64,000 nucleotides of DNA, taken from positions 22,551-86,550 of the forward strand of contig JAQGHM010000067.1 of NCBI GenBank assembly GCA_028291615.1. Direction: 5' to 3'. The notes under the pieces were generated by a model. It had not been told where the DNA came from and ran no database searches. It saw only the letters and a list, made by a program, of their open reading frames with translations. Both the position numbers and the translations under genes were made by a program. Of the stretch, positions 35,517 through 45,647 are shown piece by piece; position 1 is the first letter of the stretch, and each line of letters opens with the position of its first letter. This DNA is from Phycisphaerales bacterium (GTDB lineage: Bacteria; Planctomycetota; Phycisphaerae; Tepidisphaerales; Tepidisphaeraceae).

Positions 35517-37580
35517 TTAACGCAAAATCGGGAAGAGGCTGCTCTGGTCATCCGTCCAGAGGCGCGGCGGGATCTTCGCCGGCGTCTGCGTGACTGGCCG
35601 GATCGGTAGCGCCGCGAGAAACGCCTGATCGGCGCTGAGCAGCATCCATGCCGAAGTGAACTGCGGATTTCCCACACCCCCCTGCTCGTCGAGCACGAGC
35701 AGCGTCTTGAGACCGAGATGATCGGCGGCGGCTTGCACGATCGGGCGGAGATCAAGGTGCTGATTGGTGATGTGAACGGCGATCACCCCGCCGGCGTTCA
35801 GGTGCCGGCGGTAGAGGTCGAACGCTTCTTTGGTCAGCAGATGCACCGGGATCGCATCGCCATTGAAGGCATCGAGGATCAAGACGTCGAAATGTTGATC
35901 TGGCTCGCGCTCCAGTGACAAGCGAGCGTCGCCTAAAACGTGTTCCACGTGCGCCGGTGAATCCTTCAGGAACGTGAAGTAGCGCTGCGCGAAGTCCAGC
36001 ACCTGCGGGTTGATCTCGTAGAAGCGAAAGATATCCGCTGGCCGGCCGTAGGTCGCCAGCGTCCCCGCGCCCAGGCCCACCGCCCCGATCGTCCGCGGCG
36101 CATCGGGCATGAAGTGTTCCAGCAGCAACCCCGCCCCGCTGGTGCGGCCGTAGTAGGTGGTCGGTTCGCGGCGGCGGGTTTCATTGGCAAATTGCAGTCC
36201 GTGCGTGATGCCGCCGTGGCGCATGAGATAGTTGTGAGCAAGCGAGCGATCCTCGTCGCGCGCGACGACGCTGATCGCGCCGTAGAACGACCGCGCCGCC
36301 GCAACCACGCGCCCCGGTTCGCCGGCATGGGCGGCGATCAGGAAATAGCCGAGCACCATCGCCAACGTGATCATGCCCAGCCACGCCCAGTTCGGCCGGC
36401 CGCTATGAAGGCGCGATGTTCGATCCGTGAAGAGAATCACCATCGCCAATACGCCGGTGATGATCAGGCTCAGCGGATACTCGAAGTACGTCACGAAGAG
36501 CAGCGGCGCCGCCACCGCGACGAAGAGACCACCCAGCGCGCCGCCCGCCGAGAGCGTGAGGTAATAGCCGGTGAGCCGTTCCACAGGCGGTTTGAGGCGC
36601 GCCAATTCACCGTGGCAGATCATGCAGGCGATGAAGAGCGCCGCCGAGTACGTCCCCAACTGCACCGCGATGGCAAACCCGCTCCCCAAAAACATGATCA
36701 CCGTCACACCCACCACCGCCAGCGGCAAAAGCCAGAGCATGACGCTGCGGCGATACCACCGCGGCCCGTCAAACGCGATCACGAACGTGAGCAGGTAAAG
36801 CGAAAGCGGCACGATCCAGAGGAACGGGATAACCGCTACTTCCTGGCAGATCTTGTTGGTCGTCGCCAGCAGCAGCAAAGTCCCGCACGCCGGCAGTAAC
36901 AACCACATCAGGCGAGTGAAGATGGATGGCGACGTGAGCGACGCAGGCGCCGTCAGTGGTTCAATCTCTCGCCGCCGCGAAGTAAAGGCGCACGCCGCGC
37001 ACAATAGTGCGAACAGACCAAACCCCACCGACCATACCACCGCCTGCGTGCGCCGGCTCAGCATCGGCTCGATCAGGAACGGATACGTCAGCAGCGCCCC
37101 CAGCGATGCCAAATTCGACAGCGCATACAACCGATAAGGCGACCGCCCCGGCGATACCCGCCCCAGCCACCCCTGCAAAAGCGGCCCGGTCGAAGCGACC
37201 AGCAAATACGGCAACCCCACGCTCACTGCTAGCAACCCAAAGATCCGCCACGTTGGATCATCAGCCGTCACCGGCTTCCATCGCTCGCTCGGAACGATCG
37301 GAAGCGTCGCCAGCGCCAATGCCAGCAGCGCCACGTGCAATACCAATTGCCCCTTTGCCCCAAGTCGTCGCAGCGTCACATGCGCATATGCATACCCCGC
37401 CAAGAGCGCCACCTGAAAAAACAGCATGCACGTCGTCCAGACCGCCGGCGAACCCCCGAACCACGGCAGGATGAACTTCGCAATCAGCGGCTGAACCTGA
37501 AACAGCAGGAACGCGCCCGCGAAGATCGTGACGGCGTACAATCCAAAGGGCGAGCGCGTACGAAGTGGCACTGCGGTCAT
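35517..37580 (-). CDS. Membrane-fused spermidine synthase-like protein
   Basis: 687 aa. Residues 1-430 hold about ten or more membrane helices (FAGAFLLFQVQPLIAKFILP, SFLV-type loops). The C-terminal 230 residues are a class I methyltransferase-fold spermidine synthase-like domain (GAVGLGAGTLATYG, FYEINPQVLDFA, VLGDARLSLE, DVLILDAFNGDAIPVHLL). Such fusions are widespread in bacteria; true polyamine synthesis has not been shown for most. ATG 37580 is two bases after the thiL stop; an ATG at 37601 would overlap thiL. Part of the coupled run. Confidence 0.88.
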   Translation of the reverse strand: MTAVPLRTRSPFGLYAVTIFAGAFLLFQVQPLIAKFILPWFGGSPAVWTTCMLFFQVALLAGYAYAHVTLRRLGAKGQLVLHVALLALALATLPIVPSERWKPVTADDPTWRIFGLLAVSVGLPYLLVASTGPLLQGWLGRVSPGRSPYRLYALSNLASLGALLTYPFLIEPMLSRRTQAVVWSVGFGLFALLCAACAFTSRRREIEPLTAPASLTSPSIFTRLMWLLLPACGTLLLLATTNKICQEVAVIPFLWIVPLSLYLLTFVIAFDGPRWYRRSVMLWLLPLAVVGVTVIMFLGSGFAIAVQLGTYSAALFIACMICHGELARLKPPVERLTGYYLTLSAGGALGGLFVAVAAPLLFVTYFEYPLSLIITGVLAMVILFTDRTSRLHSGRPNWAWLGMITLAMVLGYFLIAAHAGEPGRVVAAARSFYGAISVVARDEDRSLAHNYLMRHGGITHGLQFANETRRREPTTYYGRTSGAGLLLEHFMPDAPRTIGAVGLGAGTLATYGRPADIFRFYEINPQVLDFAQRYFTFLKDSPAHVEHVLGDARLSLEREPDQHFDVLILDAFNGDAIPVHLLTKEAFDLYRRHLNAGGVIAVHITNQHLDLRPIVQAAADHLGLKTLLVLDEQGGVGNPQFTSAWMLLSADQAFLAALPIRPVTQTPAKIPPRLWTDDQSSLFPILR

Positions 37581-37582
37581 CG

Positions 37583-38533
37583 TCACAACACGTGCTCCCA
37601 TCCCTTAACCTCCAGCGCGACGTCCCCGCCCGCCGCCGTCCGCAATCGCACCCCCGGCTCCGCCGTCGTTATCCCCACGAAAATCCCAGGTATTCCCGCC
37701 GGCATCTCCCGATCCGCCACATACAGCAACTCGTAATCCTCCCCATCGTGCAGCGCATGCTCGAGGGGCGACCACCCCGCCCGCGCCATCCTCCCCGCAT
37801 CGGCATGGACCGGAATCCGATCGGCATAAAGGATCGCCCCCACGCCCGACTCCCGACAGATATGACCCAGATCCCGAGAGATCCCATCCGACAAATCAAT
37901 CATCGCGCGCACCGCCCCCGTCGCCGCAATCTGCCGCGCCTCCAGAACCCGCGGCGTAAAACTCATATGCCGCCCCAGCACCGATCCCCCCAGCGGCCCC
38001 GTTACGTAAATCCGCTGCGCCGCCCCCGCCGCTTTTCGCGTGATCGGCGTCACGCCCGCCGACCGCCCCAGGATCGTAACCGACAACGCGAGTTTTCCCG
38101 TCCAACTGCCGGTGTCGCCGCCGACAATCGCACAACCAAACGCGTCGCCCGCCTCCTTCATCCCCAGATACAGTTCCTTCGCGTACTCCAGACTAGACCC
38201 CCGATGCATAGCCGCCGACACAACCGCCGCCGCGGGCAAACAGGCCATCGCCGCGCAGTCCGACAGGTTCCGATTCATCACCTTCGCGCCAATTTGCCGC
38301 GGCGTGTACACGGCCGAATCAAAATGCACGCCATCGAGCACCTGATCCACACCCACCAAAAGCAGGTCATCCTTAGGCCAATTCAGCACCGCCAGATCGT
38401 CCCCAGCCGGCACCGGCACCAAGGCCGACGCCGTCTGCTGCGACCGCAACCAAGCAATAAAATCGAATTCGCCGGGCATTGTGGGAATAGGATACGCGAC
38501 CGGCCCCGGCGCGCCGACGCGCGCGTGCGTCAT
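37583..38533 (-). CDS. thiL: Thiamine-monophosphate kinase
   Basis: 316 aa. Makes thiamine pyrophosphate from thiamine phosphate. Motifs: GDDLAVL, VGVDQVLDGVHF, KVMNRNLSDCAAM, IVGGDTGS, MIDLSDGISRDLGHI and HDGEDYELLY. ATG 38533 overlaps the stop of the VWA gene (ATGA) and gives coupling. ATG 38479 begins the conserved part (MPGEFDFIAWLR) and has TATCCT nine bases upstream (38489-38494), so an internal leaderless start is an alternative. Confidence 0.95.
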   Translation of the reverse strand: MTHARVGAPGPVAYPIPTMPGEFDFIAWLRSQQTASALVPVPAGDDLAVLNWPKDDLLLVGVDQVLDGVHFDSAVYTPRQIGAKVMNRNLSDCAAMACLPAAAVVSAAMHRGSSLEYAKELYLGMKEAGDAFGCAIVGGDTGSWTGKLALSVTILGRSAGVTPITRKAAGAAQRIYVTGPLGGSVLGRHMSFTPRVLEARQIAATGAVRAMIDLSDGISRDLGHICRESGVGAILYADRIPVHADAGRMARAGWSPLEHALHDGEDYELLYVADREMPAGIPGIFVGITTAEPGVRLRTAAGGDVALEVKGWEHVL

Positions 38534-40434
38534 TTCAGATTCGCCACGTCGCCGTCGGAGATAAAGCGAAACGTCCCGCCGCTTTGCTCGGAAATCTGCC
38601 GAAGGATCTTTTCGTAGTCCTCGCCGCGGTCCATGAACGCGATCGTGTGGATCTTCGTGCGACGTGCGGCGTTGAGCTTGCGAATCTCCGCCACGACCTG
38701 GTTGTTATTTGGAAAGTCGCCGTCGGTCAGAAAGTAAACCGCGTCGGGATTTTGCGCGAACGCAAAGCGCAGTGCGACGATTGGATCCGACGAGCCATGA
38801 GGCGCTGTCCGTTTCATGAAGGCATAGAAGAGGTTCTTGTTCGCATCCGTCGCCGGAACCGCCTGCTTGTTGAACGGAACGCCGTCATCCTCGTGCATGA
38901 CCACGACGTCGAACAACTGCGTCGGCTTGAGCTCGGCGACCGCCTTGCCAACGGCCGTGCGCAGCACGTCGAACTTATTCATCATTGAACCAGAACCGTC
39001 CAGGACATAGATCACACGCCGCGCCGCCGTCTCCACAAAAACTGGATTCCCGGCCGCTTGATCGGTGGCGCCGGCGCCTGCCGCGCCGTTCGCGCCGCCG
39101 CCACCCGCTGTGGCGTCCGTCGGCGGCACCGCCGGGACCTGCGTCTTAAGCCGCGAGAGGTAAAGCCGACCCTTCGTATAATTCGCATCCGAGGTCCGAC
39201 TCGCGCGCACAAATTGCTCGAGGTGCCCGACCGCCAGCTTGATCAGGATCGTCCGCTCTTTCCCGCTGGCAGCGTCGATCATCGGAACCAGCGCCAGCCC
39301 TACAGCGCCATTGCGCGACACCAGATCGCGCGTCATCGCGGCCTCGCCCACCGCCTTGAGCACCGGATCTCCGCTCTTGAGCGCCGCCTGCACCGCAGGC
39401 TGCACGTTTTGCGCGACGATCAAAACCAGCCGTGCATATTCGGCGTTAGCCTTGGGGTCGTCGGGGGCCGCCCGCCAGGCGTGGTATTTTTCCAGGAACT
39501 GACCGCGCATGCGCGACCAATCCTCCATCAGCGTGCGCAACTTACTGCAAACCCGCAGGATCGCGTCCCCCTTCCCCACTCGTGCATAGTATTCCGCCCG
39601 CGCGATCATGTCCGGCATCTGGGTCAGGTAGTAATGCTGTTCCTGCCACAACGCCACGTCGTAATAGGAACGGGCGGCCCGTCCGACCTGATTTTGCATG
39701 GTCGCTACGTCCTGTCCCTTCTGCCTGGCTTCCAGCACGGCATCCGCCACCGCACCGTCGACTTCCGCGCGCTGAAGCAGAAGGCTCGGAATACCCTGGA
39801 TCGGATCCCCCTGGCCCAGCGTTGGCCGAATCTGCTCGGCGATCTCGTTCAGAGTCCCGACTGTGGCACCGGCGTCGCGCGCCGCCACGAACGCCCGTAA
39901 CAGCAGGTATCGCTGCAATTCTGGCTGATCGGTGACATCCTTGGCCGCGTCCTTTAACGTCCCCATTAGCAGCATCAGCTCCGCCGGCCTCCCCGCCGCT
40001 CGTCGTTCGTCCGCGCCGTAGACCGAATCGTAGTCCTTTACCTGTTGTTCGCCGATCAGTGCCGCATACCGCCGCCGCAGCGCCGCGACGTTTGCCGGGC
40101 GGATTGGCGGCAGTTCCCGCACTACTGGCACCGTCGTCGGCCTGGTCGTGGGCGCCGACGAGATCGGCGGCGCGGTCAGTCGTACTACACCGCTCGTCGC
40201 ATCCTCCCACGCGACCGGAGGAAACAGGTAATAACGATCGGGTGGCGCCGTGATCGGGCCCGGAGGCAAATCGATCTCAGGCCGCTGCGGCGCAGTCGCA
40301 CCGCCCGTGCTTGGACGGGTCGTCGGCTCGTCAAAATCGAAAATGCTTTGCGCGCTTGCCCCCGTTCCATTGAGCAATGACAACGCAAGGCACAGCAGAC
40401 CCATCGATCCAATCGCCGTTGCCTCTGGTTTCAT
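38530..40434 (-). CDS. Exported von Willebrand factor A-domain protein
   Basis: 634 aa. Signal peptide MGLLCLALSLLNGTGASAQ, a Thr/Pro-rich spacer, a helical middle part, and a C-terminal VWA domain from about residue 473 with a complete MIDAS (LDGSGSM, a Thr in the second loop, FLTDGDFPNNN). VWA domains bind metal and protein ligands; role here unknown. Start at ATG 40434 supported by GGGAGG. First gene of the run VWA-thiL-speE-like-tsaE-GH63, all linked by overlaps or gaps of one to two bases. Confidence 0.85.
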   Translation of the reverse strand: MKPEATAIGSMGLLCLALSLLNGTGASAQSIFDFDEPTTRPSTGGATAPQRPEIDLPPGPITAPPDRYYLFPPVAWEDATSGVVRLTAPPISSAPTTRPTTVPVVRELPPIRPANVAALRRRYAALIGEQQVKDYDSVYGADERRAAGRPAELMLLMGTLKDAAKDVTDQPELQRYLLLRAFVAARDAGATVGTLNEIAEQIRPTLGQGDPIQGIPSLLLQRAEVDGAVADAVLEARQKGQDVATMQNQVGRAARSYYDVALWQEQHYYLTQMPDMIARAEYYARVGKGDAILRVCSKLRTLMEDWSRMRGQFLEKYHAWRAAPDDPKANAEYARLVLIVAQNVQPAVQAALKSGDPVLKAVGEAAMTRDLVSRNGAVGLALVPMIDAASGKERTILIKLAVGHLEQFVRASRTSDANYTKGRLYLSRLKTQVPAVPPTDATAGGGGANGAAGAGATDQAAGNPVFVETAARRVIYVLDGSGSMMNKFDVLRTAVGKAVAELKPTQLFDVVVMHEDDGVPFNKQAVPATDANKNLFYAFMKRTAPHGSSDPIVALRFAFAQNPDAVYFLTDGDFPNNNQVVAEIRKLNAARRTKIHTIAFMDRGEDYEKILRQISEQSGGTFRFISDGDVANLK

Positions 40435-40522
40435 GGACGTCCTCCCATTGCATGAGATGGACGAAAGTGTACCGCGACCGCCCACGGATGCGACATAATC
40501 CCTACGAAAAATCGCCCGCCCC

Positions 40523-41557
40523 CTATTGCGCCAACCGCTCCCGAATCACCTCCCACGCCACCGGCGGCTTCCCATCCGCCGCCATCGCCAGTGTGTTGTG
40601 ATCCGCGTGCAGCAGCACGATGTCTTCAACTCCGGGCAATTTAGCGCTCTCGACCGGCACCACCCCATCGCTGTCGCATCGCTGCTCCGCAAGCCGCGCC
40701 TCCGCCATCTCCAAACCCGCCCGACACACCCGCACGCCCCAGGCGCGCTTCGGCAGGCATGCCGCCATCGTTCCAATCGCGCCCTCGCCGAAGCGCGACA
40801 GCACGTGATGGTCGCCCATGACGATCGTATATTTCACGCCCGCGCGCCGCGGCCGCTCGTTCAGCGCCGCCAGGAACTTCGAACCCGGTTTCAAATCGTC
40901 CGCCGCTTCGCCGTGCCCGTCGGTGAACATCCAGATCGGGCTCCAGCCGTTGTTGATCCGCCAAAGCCAGTACTGCTCGTTGGCTTCCAACAGCCAGCGC
41001 TCCCGCGTCCAGGGCGATCCATGGTTAGGCGGCCCCAGCGCGATGAAACGATCCACCCGTTGCGTGTACCGATCCCCCTCGATGTACGCCCGCGCGATCA
41101 AGCCGCCCATGCTGTGGCCGATCACATCCACGCGTGCCCGCGGATACATCTCGTGCAGCGCCGCCATCTCCGCCGCGAATCGATCCGCGTCATCCTGGAT
41201 CGGCCCGTCACTGGGAAAACCGAAATAACCGACCTGGTAATGCTCCGCCTCGAGCAACTGCGCCATCGACCACCAGACGCCCGAGTGCGAATCGAGGCCA
41301 TGGATCAGCACCACCAGCGGTTTGTCCTGATCGAAATTCGCCGGCAGCTTGAGCCCCCAGGTCTTCGCCTGCTCAGCCTTCGCCCGCTCCACCTTGTCGT
41401 TGCAGTATCCGCTGACGCGCTGCGACGTCGCCGAGCAGCAGTTCTTGATGCGCGTCCAGTTCCGCGATGGCGATATAACCTCGCGCCACCCCGCGTGGGC
41501 CGGTTGCGCAAAACACATGGAACAAAAGCACACGACGGCAATGATAATTCGGCGCAT
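40523..41557 (-). CDS. Exported lipase-like alpha/beta hydrolase
   Basis: 344 aa with a signal peptide (IIIAVVCFCSMCFAQPAHA). VVLIHGLDSHSGVWW, nucleophile Ser149 in GHSMGG, Asp in CDSDGVVPVES and His in LLHADHNTLA form a full triad as in PGAP1/LipA-type esterases. Four Cys in the mature part could form disulphides. Probably a periplasmic or extracellular esterase. It lies 33 bases after the AsmA-like gene and may share its transcript. Confidence 0.85.
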   Translation of the reverse strand: MRRIIIAVVCFCSMCFAQPAHAGWREVISPSRNWTRIKNCCSATSQRVSGYCNDKVERAKAEQAKTWGLKLPANFDQDKPLVVLIHGLDSHSGVWWSMAQLLEAEHYQVGYFGFPSDGPIQDDADRFAAEMAALHEMYPRARVDVIGHSMGGLIARAYIEGDRYTQRVDRFIALGPPNHGSPWTRERWLLEANEQYWLWRINNGWSPIWMFTDGHGEAADDLKPGSKFLAALNERPRRAGVKYTIVMGDHHVLSRFGEGAIGTMAACLPKRAWGVRVCRAGLEMAEARLAEQRCDSDGVVPVESAKLPGVEDIVLLHADHNTLAMAADGKPPVAWEVIRERLAQ

Positions 41558-41590
41558 AGTACAAACTTCGCCTTTGCGTGAACTGGCCGC

Positions 41591-43306
41591 CTACTTCCCC
41601 GCCGGCAACGTCGTCGGCGCTTGCAGCGGGCGCAGGATTTCCTTCACCTGGTTCTCCGACTTCTGCATCATCCGCTGCGTTTCCTTCGCGCGCATCCGCG
41701 TGATCTGTTCATTAATCCCGTCATTCAAACTCTTCAGCGACGCATCCGCGAGCTCCCCCTTGAGACCAAAGACACCCAGTTGCGGCTGCCGGATAGTCCC
41801 GCCGACCGGGATCGCCACCCCCGGCCGCGAATTCTGCAGCCGGCTGGTGATTGCCGGCGCATTCCCCAGAGCCGCCAGCAGCTTCAAGCTCCCCGAATCC
41901 AGATCGGTCGAACCCTCAAGCATCAGCGTCGTGTCGTGAACGCTGGTCACCATCGGCCCCGCCATAACCACCTGCCCGCCTGCGACAGCAAACTTCCCGT
42001 CCACCGTCAACGTCACTTCCTTCTGCGAGTCGCCCGTCATCAGCGCCAATTGCGAAGCCAGGTTGTCCGGAAGCGCCTGAGCCGCGGTCATCTCGTCCTT
42101 GCGATCAAGAACGACATCTTTAGCGCTAAGACGCCCCTGCGCCGTAGCGGCCCGAACGCCCTGCTTATCCATCGGCAACCGCAACTGCTCGATCGTCAGC
42201 ATCACGCTCCCGCGCCCGCCGATCGCATCGTGAAAGAACGGGTTCAGATATACCAGCCACCCCTCCGCCAGGCTCTTAGAAACCCCCATCGAAATCGTAC
42301 CCGCTGCACCGTCCACCACGCCCAGCACCGCGGGCGTCGCCGCCAGGTCAATCGTCGGCTTGATGTTGACCTTCGCCGTCGGCCCGCTCGCCTCGCAGCG
42401 CACGAACGTCACCATCCCGTCCGCCGCCTTCACCGCCACGTCGATCTTGTCCAGCACATCCCCCAGCGCCTCGCGCACGTCGCGCGGGGTCGACGCCGGG
42501 ATCAGCGCCGCCCCCAGCGAACCGACACGCACCTTCTCACCTGTGAGCGTCAAATCCAGCTTCAGTTTCTTCGCATCCGCCTGCCCGTTGTCCCCCAGAT
42601 CCACCGTCCCATTCGAGCTGATCGTGCCGCGCTCCGCGTTCCCCTCGACCGTGTCAGCCGCCAGCGTGTACGTCCACGGCCGGTCGAGCGCCTGAATATC
42701 GAAAGTTGCTTCGACATTCTCCAGGCGTCCCTGCTCCCACGTCACGTTGTACAACTTCGGCTGCACCGTCCCACGGTTCAGCACGATCGTCCCGCTGTTG
42801 ATCGTGATCTTGCCGCTCAACTCCGGCAGCAGACTACCCGCGCCCCCCGCGCTAGCCGGTGCTCCATCCGAGCCAGCGTTTCTCATCCGCTCAAAACTGT
42901 CGCTCCCGCGCCCATCGTTAATCACGTAATCGAAGTTCAACCCCTCGATCACCGTCTCCCCCAGCTTGTACTTTCCGCGCAGCAGATTCCAAAGAGACGC
43001 ATTGCACTTCAGCGACTTGAACCCCATCCGCCGGTTCATCGGATCCGCGATCGAAAGAAACGTAGCCGATGTCCCTCCGAACCAACTCGTCTTAAAGCTC
43101 TCCAGCGTAACCGTGCTGTTGGTCTTGCCCGTCAGGTACGACACGACAAACTTGCGCCCCACCTTCGACGACAAAATCTGCGGTAGGAAAATGATCGTGA
43201 GCAACCCCAGGACCGCCACCCCCAACAGCACGCGCGGCCACTTGCGCCGCCGCGTGGGCAGGTCCGTGCGGACCACCGGGTTGGGGAAATTCATCTCCTC
43301 GTCCAT
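41591..43306 (-). CDS. AsmA-like single-anchor envelope protein
   Basis: 571 aa. Short cytoplasmic basic N-terminus, one membrane helix (VLLGVAVLGLLTIIFLPQIL), and a long beta-rich part with repeated LEGSTDLDSGSLKL/NGTVDLGDNGQ-type strands like AsmA/DUF748 lipid-transport relatives. Ends with a helical, charged tail. Probably anchored in the inner membrane facing the periplasm. No Shine-Dalgarno; TATACT at 43316-43321, nine bases upstream, suggests a leaderless transcript. Confidence 0.65.
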   Translation of the reverse strand: MDEEMNFPNPVVRTDLPTRRRKWPRVLLGVAVLGLLTIIFLPQILSSKVGRKFVVSYLTGKTNSTVTLESFKTSWFGGTSATFLSIADPMNRRMGFKSLKCNASLWNLLRGKYKLGETVIEGLNFDYVINDGRGSDSFERMRNAGSDGAPASAGGAGSLLPELSGKITINSGTIVLNRGTVQPKLYNVTWEQGRLENVEATFDIQALDRPWTYTLAADTVEGNAERGTISSNGTVDLGDNGQADAKKLKLDLTLTGEKVRVGSLGAALIPASTPRDVREALGDVLDKIDVAVKAADGMVTFVRCEASGPTAKVNIKPTIDLAATPAVLGVVDGAAGTISMGVSKSLAEGWLVYLNPFFHDAIGGRGSVMLTIEQLRLPMDKQGVRAATAQGRLSAKDVVLDRKDEMTAAQALPDNLASQLALMTGDSQKEVTLTVDGKFAVAGGQVVMAGPMVTSVHDTTLMLEGSTDLDSGSLKLLAALGNAPAITSRLQNSRPGVAIPVGGTIRQPQLGVFGLKGELADASLKSLNDGINEQITRMRAKETQRMMQKSENQVKEILRPLQAPTTLPAGK

Positions 43307-43363
43307 GCGCGACTCAGTATATCCGAAACGTTCATGCCCTTTGGCTTAGGATTTATCGGCCGA

Positions 43364-44356
43364 TCACTCCCCAAAGAGTGTAAGTTGCGGATCCTTTTTC
43401 GCACAAGTCGCATCTAATCCCTTACGCCGCAAGGTTTCCGCGAATTCGCGGTAACCGTGATGGGTAAAGATTTTACGTGGCTGCACCCGTTCGATCAGCT
43501 CCATCAATTCATCAAAATCCGCATGATCCGACAGCGGCAGCGCATGATCGACGCCAAACCGGTAGATCGAATTCTTCAGCAGCGCCCACCCCGTCATGAT
43601 GATTCGACACGGGTTGTTAAAGCGCGTCACGAAAGGCGACCGCGCCACCTGAGGCGGCGCCACCAGCACCCCGCGCTCGCGCATATCCAGCGCGCTCGCG
43701 CCATGAAAATCCTCGCTCGCATAACGCCGGTAGCTCCCGAGTTGCACCCCCAGCTCGCCGTAAACCTGATTGTTGTGGAAGACCGCCCCGTGGACCGTCA
43801 CCCGATGTCCACCATCTGTCAAAATCTTCACAATTTCCTGAGACTTCCCAAGGCTGTACCCCATGACGATCGGTTGCCGGCCCGCGGAAAACGCACGCTC
43901 AACCAGCTCGAGCAGCTCCGCGATAATCTGCCCGCGCGGCGGGAACCGAAAGAAGGGCAGACCGTAAGTGCTCTCCATCACCAGTACGTCTGCCTGTCGC
44001 ACCTGAGCCGGTGAAACGATTTCGCACCCGCGGAGTCTGAAATCTCCCGTGTAAAGCATCGACTGCTCCCGCCGCACGTGCAGCATCGCGCTCCCCAGGA
44101 TGTGCCCCGCGGGCAGCAGCATCGCCTCGGTGCGGTCATCCAGAAAAAATTCAGTGCAATAGTTTAGCGCGGTGACACGTTGTAGTTCCGTCCGCCGCCG
44201 CGCCAGTGCCTCGGTTGCGGGCGTGCATATCGCATGTTCGTGGGGACCCAGATGGTCCGTATGCGCATGAGAGACAAAACAGAGTGACCGCCCGCGCCGG
44301 CTGTCGAGGTAGACGTTGCTTTCAGCCAATTTCAGATCGTCTTGCCAGTCGAGCAT
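43364..44356 (-). CDS. MBL-fold exonuclease-like protein
   Basis: 330 aa. Metallo-beta-lactamase fold with HAHTDH (30-35), LLPAGHILGSAM, LYTGDF, LSDHADFDEL and FTHHGYREFAETL, as in the ligase-associated DNA exonuclease and beta-CASP-like group. No DNA ligase gene is adjacent, so the substrate (DNA or RNA) is open. No Shine-Dalgarno; TAAGTT at 44363-44368, six bases before ATG. Confidence 0.85.
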   Translation of the reverse strand: MLDWQDDLKLAESNVYLDSRRGRSLCFVSHAHTDHLGPHEHAICTPATEALARRRTELQRVTALNYCTEFFLDDRTEAMLLPAGHILGSAMLHVRREQSMLYTGDFRLRGCEIVSPAQVRQADVLVMESTYGLPFFRFPPRGQIIAELLELVERAFSAGRQPIVMGYSLGKSQEIVKILTDGGHRVTVHGAVFHNNQVYGELGVQLGSYRRYASEDFHGASALDMRERGVLVAPPQVARSPFVTRFNNPCRIIMTGWALLKNSIYRFGVDHALPLSDHADFDELMELIERVQPRKIFTHHGYREFAETLRRKGLDATCAKKDPQLTLFGE

Positions 44357-44456
44357 TTACGTAACTTACGAGTGCAAACGGGGAAGAGTTTAGTCAGGAA
44401 CTTGTTCATTTCGCCCGCGAAGAATCAGGAAAATCGTTGCATTTCCCCCCCGATGA

Positions 44457-44485
44457 TTGAAGTCGCTCTTAATGGACATTATATT
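44457..44485 (+). promoter_or_regulatory. Promoter of the GntR-type regulator gene
   Basis: TTGAAG (44457-44462), 17-base spacer, TATATT (44480-44485). The predicted leader to ATG 44590 is about 100 bases, and nothing else is seen in 44369-44589. Confidence 0.7.
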
Positions 44486-44589
44486 GCTGTGGGTTATCCA
44501 AGTCCCCAGGGCAGGAAGAGATTCCGACCCGACCAATTCACGCAGAATGACGCACCGGCGATGAGTGCCCGCGTCAAGTGAGGAATAAC

Positions 44590-45636
44590 ATGGACGTTCT
44601 CGATCCCACCGGTACAGATGCGCCCCGCGCGCATCAATCCAAAGACGGGCTAAGCTATAAATTCCAACGTTTACGCGAACGTTTACGCACGGCGGTCTCC
44701 AGCGGCGAGCTCACGGGCAAACTTCCCGGCGAACGCGCCCTCGCCCGACGTTTTCACGTTAACGCGAAGACTCTAAGCAAGGCGCTGACCGACCTGGCGG
44801 CCGAAGGCCTCCTCGACCGCAGCATCGGCCGCGGCACCTACGTCAAAAACGCTGCGGCGCCGTCCGATGCCGCCGCCAAGCCCGGTGGTCGCTGGCTCAT
44901 CGTCTGCGAACCTCACCGCGCCACGTCGCCGCTCGTGAAACTGTTCCGCCAAGCCAACCCTGAGGCGGCGGTCATCGACGAAATCTCGTCGCTTCGCCCC
45001 AGTTTCCTCCGGCAGTTCGCCGCGGTCGTTGACTTCGCCGTTGACACCCCCGAGAGCTTTCTGCGCGACCTGGTCGTGCGCAATATCCCGGTTGTAGCCG
45101 TCAATCGCGAGCCGAACCTTTACTCGATCAATACCGTTGGCACCGACCGAGCCCTGGGTGCAAACCACCTCACGCGCGACCTGATCCTCAGCGGGCACAG
45201 TCACATCGCGGTCGTCGAGGCTGTTCCCCGCAGCGTCGTCGCCCGCGCCGTCAAGCAGGCCGCCCTCCGCTACGGCCCAGAGGCCCTGGTCCACATCAGC
45301 CGCGCCGACCAAGTGCTCGCCGCCATCCAAGCCGGCGCGACGGCGATCATCTGCGATTCGGTCACCTGCGCCCGCAACGTGCGCGCCAGTCTCGAGGCGA
45401 CCGGTGTGCGACTTCCCCACGACGTTTCCCTCAGCGCCATCGGCTGTTGTGCCGATTCCTATCCGTGCAGCGGCCAGTACGTCGATTGCAGCCTCACCGC
45501 CAGGACCGTTGCCGACCTGATCAACGGCGCCGCCAATGGCCAGCGCCCGACCACAATCTGGCTGGCGCCCCAATGGGTCGATTGCGGCACGACCTGCACC
45601 GCCCCGAACCTCAAACCCGAAGGCGAAGCCGCCTGA
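44590..45636 (+). CDS. GntR-type regulator with LacI-like sensor domain
   Basis: 348 aa. N-terminal winged helix (KFQRLRERLRTAVSSGEL, LPGERALARRFHVNAKTLSKAL) followed by RGTYVKN, then a periplasmic-binding-protein-like C-terminus (SGHSHIAVVEAVP, TAIICDSVTCARNV). This layout matches AraR-type GntR/LacI hybrids that sense sugars. ATG 44590 preferred over GTG 44578 because GTGAGGA sits five bases before it. Convergent with the GNAT gene; likely controls local sugar genes, target unknown. Confidence 0.85.
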   Translation: MDVLDPTGTDAPRAHQSKDGLSYKFQRLRERLRTAVSSGELTGKLPGERALARRFHVNAKTLSKALTDLAAEGLLDRSIGRGTYVKNAAAPSDAAAKPGGRWLIVCEPHRATSPLVKLFRQANPEAAVIDEISSLRPSFLRQFAAVVDFAVDTPESFLRDLVVRNIPVVAVNREPNLYSINTVGTDRALGANHLTRDLILSGHSHIAVVEAVPRSVVARAVKQAALRYGPEALVHISRADQVLAAIQAGATAIICDSVTCARNVRASLEATGVRLPHDVSLSAIGCCADSYPCSGQYVDCSLTARTVADLINGAANGQRPTTIWLAPQWVDCGTTCTAPNLKPEGEAA

Positions 45637-45647
45637 CGTTTTACCGC

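Noticed and set aside
41621..43186. 521-codon plus-strand frame
   Set aside because: Arg/His-rich shadow of the AsmA-like gene.
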